Assembly (NCBI GenBank): GCA_018136815.1
Contig: CM030942.1
Span: forward strand, 1,697,171-1,761,170
Length of the DNA: 64,000 nt
From: Isochrysis galbana
Taxonomy: Eukaryota; Haptophyta; Isochrysidales; Isochrysidaceae
Direction: 5' to 3'
Part shown: one piece after another, positions 42,587 through 52,130 of the stretch
Layout: each line of letters opens with the position of its first letter
How positions within the stretch are numbered: the stretch's first letter is position 1
Notes under the pieces: generated by a model
The model's input: only the letters and a program-made list of their open reading frames with translations
Told to the model about the DNA's origin: nothing
Databases searched by the model: none
Made by a program: the position numbers and the translations under genes

Positions 42587-42699
42587 GTTGGAAGATCGCC
42601 GACGCAACGTCGCCAGGATCCGAGTGCGATGCTTGTCATGTCGTTGCGGAGCAGAGTTGCGCCGGGCTCCTTTCCCAGGCAATATAAGTTTTTCAAGGT

Positions 42700-43440
42700 T
42701 CGAACCCTCTCTGCTGCAATTCTCCAAACCCTCTCACGCTCCAAAGTCCCTCTTTGGTCGAACTAACCCCCCTCTCCCTATCTCCACTCTCACCCATCGC
42801 TCTCCTTGAGGCGCGTCGCCATGCGCGCATGCGGCGCGCCACAGCCTGCTCCCAAACTCAATGGTCCTTTGGGGGCTCCTAGAGGGCCAGCAGGGGCAGC
42901 TCAGGGGGCAGTGGAGGCTGGGGCTCAGCCCCTGCCCCCCTGCCTCTCCCACTTCTACGCTCGCCTCGCTGGCCATGGGAGCCGCCCAGAGGCCCCAGTT
43001 TGCCAGGCGACCAAGGATGGAGGATGGAGGATGGCGTGGGAGTGCAGCTCGCGACCCGCGCCCACTAGGGATTTATGACTGCCCAGCCCTTGCCAGAATG
43101 CAAGGGCTGAGGTTGGTGGTACGGGCCCACCCCGGGGGTGTCCGCGATGGAGAGAGAGGGGCGAGAGGCCACCATTGACCCCCACTTATAAAAGTAGGTT
43201 CCCCCCATCCCCATAGAAGCACCCACAATTTGGGAGTTCAAAAGGCAACTCGCCACCTCATTTCAGAGCCTCCTCCCTTTGCTCATTGGTCTAACTAAGT
43301 TTATGCTCAGTTCGCATGGGGAACTAAGTTTATACTTAGTTCACATGGGGGAGGCGCCTCGCGCCCTCCCCCTGGCGGCTCCAACTTCCCTCCGAGGGCC
43401 CGTCGGTCAACCTCAGACTCTGTCTATAAACTTAGTTGAC
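42700..43440 (+). repeat. Dispersed GC-rich repeat, copy 5, plus a partial copy with the AACTAAG palindrome
   Basis: 42,700-43,201 repeats GGCGCGTCGCCATGCG, CTAGAGGGCCAGCAGGGGCAG, GGGGGCAGTGGAGGCTGGGG and the CCACTTATAAAAGTAGG end. At 43,290-43,440 a partial copy holds AACTAAGTTTATACTTAGTT, a near-perfect palindrome, beside CCTCGCGCCCTCCCCC. No gene is seen in 42,587-43,526. Confidence 0.75.
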
Positions 43441-43526
43441 TAGAGCTAGAATGTACCTAGCCAACAAATTAGTGATTGCTAAACAAGTAACTGTGGCGAC
43501 CGAGCTACGTCAACACACCGTCGACA

Positions 43527-46500
43527 CTATGCTTGCTGATCGGAGCCAAGCGTCATCCGCGCCGCCCACAGAGCGCCTCGGTGTGTGCGCTCAATGAAAG
43601 CCTCCTCACCATCGCGCTCAATCTCCGCCTCTAAGAATGGATCGAGAGGGTGATGTATCGGAGAGAGGCACTTCTTCGCTGGCCTTCGCGATGGATCGTG
43701 CAAGGGGGGCACTCTTGGCCGCTTCTGTAAGATGCATCGTGTTTGTGCTTTCATTCTCTCCAATTCTGTGGGGGCGATTGCAGCGGTGGGATCTTGGCAC
43801 TGCTCGGTCGTCCTTTTTCCAAGTTGCGATGTCTGGGATGGTGGGACGCGCCCAACTTCGCTGGTCGATGGCAAGCGGTGCGATGCGCCCTGTTGTTGCC
43901 GCGCAAGAGCGCGGATTTCCGTCACCGTAAGCATCTCGTCATCAGAATCACAGAACGAATCCTCTCGGGGTACTTCTTCAAGGCACTCTTCACTCGTCAG
44001 GTCCGTACTCGTAACCCTCACACTCGACCCGGCATCGCCTACGCCTGTATCTCCCTTGTTGGGCCGTCCCAACTCCCCGGATGGCAGCACTAGACGTCGT
44101 GGGCTAGTCGGTGCCACTTCAGTGCGTTGGATATTCCTGGGCGATGCCGCTGCCACTGATGCAGCCGAACCATCTATGAGGTGCTCGCCCGATGCAACTT
44201 CTCTGGAGGAACTGTTCTGCAACTCGTCCGGTAACAGCCCAATTGGGGTGGCAGGTCGTTTCCGAATGCGGAACGGCTTCCCTCCTGATACTCCGCTTGG
44301 GCTACCGGGAAGCGAGGTACCATCACTATTGGGGATAGCAACGTGTTTCGAAGATACGACGTGGCTATGAGACAGCCCAGCTTGGATGGGAGGCTCGAGA
44401 TTGGGAGAAGCCTGGTTGCAAAGTCTCCCGTGAATGATGGCATCTTCATCACCGCCTTTGCCCTGCTCCGGCGGCTCAGGAGTACGTCTTGCCTTGTCTG
44501 TCGCATGTGGATCGTTTTCCGGAGGCAACGCCACCGTTTTGTCGGTTAGAGAGGGTGTCTCCAAGGCCCCCGGGTCCCAGGATCGTTGAGCTGCGAGGCC
44601 GCTCCGCACCAACTTGGCAGTGTGGTAGGGTATTGAGCACCTCTCACTCGCCATATCGTAGGCGTCTTGTGTATCGTGCGGGCTCCCGCACGTCGGCGAC
44701 GTTCTGCCTGGGCAAACGGGCAGCTCCACATGCCTACTATCCGATTCGTCCACTTTCTCGCCATGGCTAGATTTGTATCCGTTCGACAACTTTTCTCTTC
44801 GGTCAACCTCTGACGGTCCTCTCATTGGTCGTCTTATGCTCGCGCGATTGGGCATAGGACAAGAGGAGGCAACCATTGACGGCGACTCATGAGAACAAGA
44901 ATGTGCATGAACGGTGCTTTGGGGCCCTGGTGATGCCTCTACGCTTATGGACGTGGGCTGGGAGAGGCTATTCGAGATCAGGGCAGGCGGATGCGAATGC
45001 AGCGACTGGCCGTCCGCACTGACGCTGCCTTGGCGCGCGGGGGTGGGTTGCACCGATGGGCCTTCAGATATTTCGCCGTCCTCACGCGAGAGCGCGAGCA
45101 AGGAGCGTCGAGTAGCTCGAATAGATCGGGACGAGGCGGGAGTGCACAAGTCGTCAGCTCTTGGTACAGGTAGCGCTGGAGAGCTGCACGCTGCTCGTGT
45201 GGCCCGGGCCGAGGCAGGAGTTATGCGATGACCGGCAACAGGCACATCGGCCTGGTGTGCCACATCGAGATCGGGAGCAGTAGGCGTCACAGCTGTGCGA
45301 GTATGTGCTACGGATGCGCACCGGGACGATCGTCTCGTCGCCTCAGTTTCGGCATGGGTAGCAGAATGGTCGGCATGGGACCCAACAAGTCCACGTTCTG
45401 GGTCGGACGTTGCATTGGATGAGCCAATGCGCCGTGAAGACCGCGTGGCAACAGGCGTAGCGACGGGAGGTGAGGTGCAACACGGTGTGGTAGCAGAAGC
45501 AGTGCGGTTGTTGGAATGCGCGCTAGCGGGCGTGGCTCTAGTAGCAGTGCGACGGGTGGGAGTTGAGGCGCGTCTATCGTGCTTTGCTGCTTGCGCTGCA
45601 GCAGGCGTGGCAGAAGGTGTACCGACAGCGCTGGCACTCGATGAAAATGTGTCAGCGTCATCATTTTCAAGTGCCGTCGTGAACAAATGCTGAGAGTCGG
45701 CTTCCTCTCCGCCTTGTGGTGAGCCGCCTGACGCTCCTGGCGCATGGGAGATGTTTGTGGCCACGTACTCCTCATGTCTTGCATGCGATCCCGCCGAAAG
45801 ATCTCCGGATGCATTGTCGCGGACTAACCCTCGATGCTCTGTGACACTATTGGCGCTTCTCACTGCCGACTGATCGTCCACCTCCGACTGATCGTCCGCC
45901 TCCTCACCACTGTGAGCCGCGGCTCCGTCGCGTCTTCCAACAAACGCCATGGCCTCCAAGGAAGGCCGAGGACTGGGCATCTCTACAGTTGACCCCAGGA
46001 CTTCCGATGCCGTCGCAGATGGGCCAGGGACATCAAGGTCCCGAACACATCCATCAATAGCCTTGAGCGAAGCGTTCGGTCCGCTGCCAGTCATGTGGCT
46101 TGTCAGAACGAACGCACCAAGTTGAGGCATCATTCGAGACTGTTGCGGGTGCGGCTCATCGGGTCGCGGCGATGCTGGACGCTTGCTCGCCATTCCGCTT
46201 GTTGTCGCAGGGTCGGACGGCGTCTCACCGCTTGAAATTTCCGCACCACATATTGGCATGCTATCCTCCCCATCGCCAAACAACTCGTGCGAGCCAACTG
46301 AATCGTCATTGCTGGTGACCGAGAGATTACGCCAAGCCGAGCCCGAGTCAGAAGATGGATGCATTGTGTTTGCACCCGTCGCAAGAAACAAGCTCGGGGA
46401 CGAATCCCGCTGTGTTGCTTCAGGCTCCTTCGAGGATCTGATGCTCTGCGGGGCGAGAGGCGAATCGGCTGAGGCCACAGCGCCGCCGTTGGCAACCTCA

Positions 46501-48145
46501 AAGCGGGAATAGGACCAGCGCTTACACGATGCATCTGATTTCGCTGTGCAGTCAGCTATAAGTATTGTGCCATCTGCCGCAACCTCCGCCATCCCACTTG
46601 CACCCGCACTCTTTGGTGGAGAGGCTAAGCTCTGCTCGGCCATATCAGTGCCGAGGGGGATAGAAGTAGGTGAGCGGTCTGTCGTAGCGCTTGCGGCCAC
46701 AGCCGTTGAGCTACTCAGACGAGAGAACATGCCTGAGAAAGATGTCGTCCTGCACGCAGGCGAGGGTTTTCTGCCCGGCTTAGGAGATGAAGAGATCATT
46801 TGTCCAAGCTGCTCTCCGTTGACCGACGTCGGGAAGCTCGCCGAGAACCCGTCGGTCGAGAAGTCTCCAAAGAGGGAGTGACCACTCGAGGAGCCGTCGC
46901 CAAATGGGTCTCTCCACGAGGCAGTCCGTAATTGTGAGGCAAAGCCGTCGGTTGATTGCTCGAAGGGTTGCAGCACCAGGCCAGTTGTGAGCCTAGTCTC
47001 AGCCGACGAACTTGCCGCTGTCTCACCTTCTTCCGTGCGGGCTTGTTGCGGAGCCGGCTCGCTAGGCAATGATTTGGAATCGGCTGAGCCAGAAGTCCCC
47101 AGCACCACCCTAGATGCCACCGACATTACCGTACTTGATTTGGGCCGCGTGTCTTCGCCCAGCCCGCACATCACGGGCCGAACAGGAGGCGCATTGGTCG
47201 CTGAGTCGTCACATTGCAGCGCAGTTGCGGCGCGCGAGAGCGCGCGATTGAAGAGCTTACTTCGAATCGTTTGCTGCCTCCAGAGCGAGCCCGGATTGCT
47301 CGCACGAGTGCTGGAGCTCGCCGTGGAATTAGCCAAGCGAGACGCCTGCCTTCCATCCGCTGCAACTGCACTGGGATCCGGAGGCAGCTGCTTGTCCGGC
47401 GCAGTTGACTCTACAACTTTTGAATCGGAACATCCTTCTACTGACGTTGGTGGTACCGTATGACGGGCATTCTGGCGGCACAACGCTTCTGTGGCGGCCG
47501 TCCCTGCCTCAGGTACATGTGCAAATGGCCGTGCGGGTGCAGATGTTGGTGCGGCAGCTGGAGGCTGCCCTTGAATTGCTTGGGCTGGCGTTTGCTGCAA
47601 CTTCTGCGCACAGAACCCTGTCTTGGCAAGGTACTCCGCTGCCATTTCAGCAGTGAGATCAGGAACACCTGCCTCCATGGCAGCAGCTGCATCAAACGCA
47701 TATCGCAGGACGTAGGCGACACTGCCATCTGCCGAGACGAGGCGTGCTCCGGCGTTGCACTCTGCCTGTTCGGGAACGTGGTAGGAGCGTAATACACGAG
47801 ACGAATCCACGTACTGGGAATGCGTTTGAACGACATACCTCGATGAAATCGCCGACGGTGACACCAGCATGCGACATGCTCACATAATCTTCGCCATTAC
47901 CGTGTGCAGCAAATAAGCAGAGCTTCTCTGCCTGTGGCCACAGGTGGTTGCACACAATCAGCGGCTGAGTTGCTTTCCTCCCGCGACCCGATGAGCGGGC
48001 CGCGCACATTGAATACTGGGTAGACCTTCTGAATAACCTTGAGCAGCGAGACGACCTTCTTACTCGGTTTCACCCCACGCACCCTGGATGGAGGCCAGTG
48101 GTTGTGCAGTGAGAGCGCTGTGCGGTGAGAGCCGCACGTCTTCAT
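43527..48145 (-). CDS. Very large Ser/Thr/Pro-rich disordered protein with a small conserved-looking N-terminal domain
   Basis: Exons on minus: 48,145-48,008; 47,931-47,839; 47,765-43,527; 1,489 residues. The introns (76 and 73 nt, GTGCGC...CACAG and GTATGT...AACAG) are both phase 0. The N-terminal 120 residues look folded: VKPSKKVVSLLKVIQKVYPV, EKLCLFAAHGNGEDYVSMSH, AGVTVGDFIE/AECNAGARLV, SVAYVLRYAFDAAAAMEAGV. I do not recognise the fold. The remaining 1,350 residues are low-complexity Ser/Thr/Ala/Pro with several basic patches (HDRRASTPTRRTATRATPAS), and a C-terminus with ELERMKAQTRCILQKRPRVP and PAKKCLSPIHHPLDPFLEAE. Basic patches suggest a nuclear or chromatin role, but this is speculation. 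The ATG at 48,145 is the first in frame; exon 1 is the least certain. Confidence 0.65.
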
Positions 48146-49626
48146 TACGCTGCCGCCACTCTTTTGCTTGCTCGCTCGCCCTCGCGCGCGCTGACTCACT
48201 CTCGGAAGGGATTGATCTGGGGCGATGATGCCTCGAGCTGCTGCTTGAGGCCACTTGAGAAGGGCACGAGTAGCACGGCGACGCTCATTGGCGCAGCGTG
48301 GAGGAGTGAGGCAGGGCCTGAGTGCAGGCCAATCGAGAGAGCGTGTGCCAGGGGCGATGAGAGGAGGGAGCGGCGGTGCCAGACGGAACGTGGGTGGAGT
48401 GGGGGGGGGGGGGGGGGGGGGGGGCAGGCGAGAAAGAGAGAGGGAGGTGGAGAGCAGCGCGGCGAGGGCGCCCTCCTCCCCTTCCCACAAGCGCGCCAAA
48501 ACCCCCCCTCCTCGTCGTGTTTTATGTCCCGCCCTTTTCTCCTGTGGCACCCCAGTCGCCCCCCCCCGCGGTATCGTGGTGCGGTTGACATAAAATTAAA
48601 AAATACAGTAGTACTCTAGCCTCTATCTAGATCCTAGATGGGAGATACGTATTTAACGTATTTGGACGAAGGCCAAATACAGACCTTGTTCACCGTATTT
48701 GAAACTGCTCAATATGACCCTCCGTGTTTGGACGGTGGCAACTAAGTTTATACTTAGTTTGCCCATGGTGGGGCACGAGCACGAGTAGGAGTAGGAGTAG
48801 GGCCAGGCCTAGTTGTCACGTCAGGCCTGACGTCACTGTCGTCAGGTAGGTGTCAGGTCAGTTGAACCTGACACGTCTCGTCATATGGCTGACCGATCTA
48901 CGATTAAAAATATAAGAAAGGAATATAAAAAAGGTACAAGTTGTCGAAAAAAAGTGACTGGTGCCGATAGAAATATCCTTACCAGTACAGGTCCGCGCAG
49001 TCTCGAACGTGTGCCGCGTGCATTCTAACCTGTACCGCGACGCACTGTGCCGCCGTAGCGTGCGTGAGGCGACGAAGGTCGAATTTTGTCCTATATAGCT
49101 TGTACTTTTATAAATATCAATTGGACCTGACGTCAGGTCTGACGTCACTGACGTCAGGTTGTGTAAGGCCCCGTGGACATGACACCTGACGATAGGTTTG
49201 ACAACTGGGGGGCCAGGGCAATACTTGTAGCGAAATTCGCCCAAACTTGTCGGCCAAACTTGCAGGATTCTTGTCACGGACTGCCCAAACTTGTAACATT
49301 CTTGTACTCACGTGCGCACGCGCGAAAGTGCTTCGCAACACGTCTTCCTTTATATTTATAAGCGCTAAAATATAACTTGTATTTTGAGACGCTCGTTCGT
49401 ACACTCGTCCATATCCATGTGCTGTCGTGCTGTCCTACCACCTAGCTAGGACTAGGACGCTAGGAGTCGCATCGCGCACCACTATAAGTATAAGGGGGGG
49501 GGCTGAGCTACTCTCGGGAGTTTTTTTTTCGCGTTTCAAGTGAATCTCAGAACTACGGTGGCGGCCGCCCCGGTCGGAGGGCTGCCGAGGCTGCCGGTCA
49601 CCTCGGAGGCCACATCAGCGAGCCTC
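48146..49626. other. No gene; G run, TGACGTCA-rich inverted repeats and repeat fragments
   Basis: A G run of about 24 at 48,400-48,424. 48,727-48,775 carries AACTAAGTTTATACTTAGTT with GCCCATGGTGGGG, a fragment of the dispersed repeat. CCTGACGTCA palindromic blocks occur at 48,826-48,846 and 49,126-49,160, with CTGACACC-type arms between. Confidence 0.6.
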
Positions 49627-50511
49627 ATGCCACGCTCAGGTGTGCGCCGCGCTCCCACACCCCCTGGGAGTCCTGCGGCCTGCGGCCGTTCCTCCTTGCA
49701 CCTGGCGGGCCCACACGCCTCTGGGAGGTTGGTTCGCGCATGCGCGCTCGCACCCCGCGAGGGGGGGGGGGAGCCAGCCCGTGCTCCACAGCGCGAATTT
49801 TGTAGATGCACAGACAGCCATACACATACTTGCCCATATCTCACAAACCCGCATGCACCAGCCTAACACCCCATCTATTCTCTGACTCGAGCTACGCCTC
49901 CTTTTGCACACGCAGGTACCAAGCGGCCGCTCACTTCGAGCACGGCGCTGGACGGCGACTGGCAGGTGGACAAAGTCGTGGGCATGGTTCGGCGCGGCAG
50001 CACCAACCACATCGCCATCCGTTGGAGTGGCTATGGGGCCGAGGGCGACACCTGGGAGGTCGAGGGCAACGTCTACCCGGCCTCCAAGATCTCCGAGTTC
50101 AAAGAGAACTTCACGGTGGAGCTCGGCATGCACTTCGTCCGCAACGGCATCCTCAACACCATGCTGGGCAAGACCATACGAGACCGAGTCCCTCGTTATC
50201 GGTACCTCTTTGACATCCCGCAGCTGTGCTTTGACGAGATCGCGATCGCGGTGGTGAAGGCGTTCGGCGAGCTGCCCGGCGTAGTGTACAAGACGTCGAA
50301 GGAGGCGGGAGCGACGCGGCACTTCTCCATCATTCAAACCCTCGATGGAGCTGCGGCTTTTTTGCTCGGGCATGTGACTCGGCCAGATGTGGCAAACGGC
50401 TCGCTTCGAATCACCGGCGGCCGGGCGTCGTTTCACGACATGACCAAGCTCCTCCCAGGCTCGTATGTTGAATATGTTTGCCCGCATCTCCAATTCATCA
50501 GCCACAACTAG
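49627..50511 (+). CDS. Chromodomain protein with a novel C-terminal domain
   Basis: Exons: 49,627-49,639 and 49,916-50,511 (AG/GTGTGC...CGCAG/GT), joining as MPRSG/TKRPLTSSTALDG; 202 residues. The chromodomain (about residues 20-70) reads DWQVDKVVGMVRRGSTNHIA, IRWSGYGAEGDTWEVEGNVY, with the W-x-x-Y and D-T-W-E aromatic-cage signature, so binding to a methylated histone tail is expected. The C-terminal 130 residues (FTVELGMHFVRNGILNTMLG, YRYLFDIPQLCFDEIAIAVV, HFSIIQTLDGAAAFLLGHVT, YVEYVCPHLQFISH) look globular and are not a chromoshadow domain I recognise. The 13-nt first exon is short and the weakest part of the model. It stops with TAG. Confidence 0.75.
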
Positions 50512-51164
50512 TGTTTGACCATCAGCATACTTGATTTGCCAACCTCAGCTCCTCCTCCTTGTTGTTATTAAGAGCTCGATCAATTTCGTACCGCCACATG
50601 TAGTTGTCGGATGTCGTGCTACTAAGGAAATTCTTGACATGTTCCGGATTTAGTACGGTTGTGTAATCTATGTCATCCATAGTGTTGGACATGGTTTATA
50701 GTATCGTACATATTTTTGTGTCACGCACCAACTCGAGCGGGATGCGGGATGCAGCATACCCTCTTATCAAACGAGTGGGTTGGATAGCTACCCTCATGAT
50801 CCCCACGATCTTCCCCGATTGAATGCTTTTCCATGTGCAGGCTGATGGTGATTGAACGCTTTTCCATGCGGTGGGGGATGGCGATTGAACGCGTTCCCAC
50901 GTGTAGGCTGATGGTGATTGAACGCTTTTCTTTGATGTGGGGGTGATGGCGATTGAACGCGTTCCACGTGTAGGCTGATGGTGATTGAACGCTTTTCTTT
51001 GATGTGGGTGATGGTGATTGAGCGCTTCTCGCCTTAGCAAACGGGGGGTTCCTCCTCTCTTTGGCTCGCTCTCCTTCTCTCTCTCTTCCCCCCTCCTATT
51101 CTTTGTTCCTGTTCTCCTTTCTCCTCTTTTCTCTTTTCTCTTTCTCTTTCTCCCCCGTAACAGT
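50512..51164 (+). repeat. Minisatellite around GGTGATTGAACGCTTTTC
   Basis: Between 50,819 and 51,030 the unit GATTGAACGC(G/T)TT(T/C)C, joined by CATGTGCAGGCTGATGGT or TTTGATGTGGGTGATGG linkers, is repeated seven times with a spacing of roughly 27-36 bp. No gene is seen in 50,512-50,818. Confidence 0.75.
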
Positions 51165-51560
51165 AGTTTTAAAAACTTAGAGTGCCTAACAGTTTTAGAA
51201 ATAACATAAAGTTACTAGGATTAATACTAAAATCATGAATAAGTACAATATGGTAATAAAAACGTAATATAAACATAGTAAAAATAGAAAATCTAACAGA
51301 AATTTAATTTTACTAGTAATTAAATATCTGTCGTTTTAATCTCGTCAAGTAAAGCATTGAGAATATTTAAAATAAAATAAAAAACCACAAAAACCAATAG
51401 ATAAAATTTACTATTATGTGTGCTTATTCAAACGACGCTATAACTATAAGTCTTCATTTCAAACTAAGGTTTGCTAAGGTAATTATGATCAAGTTATAAT
51501 TTTAATTCAACATTTTTAAGGGTGGCACTTAGGTATACAGATATTAGTTTTAGTTCAAAT
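51165..51560. other. AT-rich island, possible organelle-derived DNA
   Basis: About 400 bp are strongly AT-rich, unlike nearly everything else in the window, with sharp edges. On the minus strand a short frame reads hydrophobic/aromatic sequence (YFYYVYITFYYHIVLIHDFS ... FMLFLKLLGTLSF), reminiscent of mitochondrial proteins, but too short to identify. Confidence 0.4.
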
Positions 51561-52130
51561 TCTTTAGCATCTATCACGCATCTGCATCTGCATCTGCTAG
51601 CTCTCAGCATCTGCCCTCGATTAGCGTTTCGGCCGTGTCCGATAACAGTTTCACTCTTGGGGAGGAGTCGCGAATCGCAATGCCTACCCCACACCCCACT
51701 CGCCGGGTCGGATCGACTTCGACCACCAAAAACAGCTGTTTGTAATGTCTTTCTAGACCTCACCCGTTGTCCGCTGTTTTTTACATTGCACATTGTGCGG
51801 CGGGCGGCTGCTCAATTGCTCAACTCTAGATTCAGGACAAGGACGCCGTCTTCTCACTCCTCACTCACGCAGGCAGCCACCAAGATGCAGGTGAAAGGAT
51901 GGCGAATACGGTGCAGCGTTGAACTGGTGCTGAAATGTATGGTGGTAAAAAGTGTTGTTCATGTAAAATAAAACTATGGACATTTAAGGGCTCATATCGA
52001 GCCCGTCCCACATTCGACGGGACGCGGCCTGAGGCTCCTCTTGATGTAGCAACGAGGATTCGCAAATGGATTTCATAAAGGCCGGAGCAATTTCTAGGCT
52101 ATATTCGACGGAACGCGACCGCAGGTGGAC
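51561..52130. other. Intergenic, no gene recognised
   Basis: A degenerate (GCATCT)n run at about 51,567-51,612; otherwise nothing recognised. Further down, 52,200-52,370 holds C and G homopolymers. Confidence 0.5.

Noticed and set aside
45295-45814. Overlapping frames inside 43.5-47.8 kb
   Set aside because: Shadows of the long minus-strand disordered protein, whose Ser/Thr/Ala-rich codons leave other frames open.
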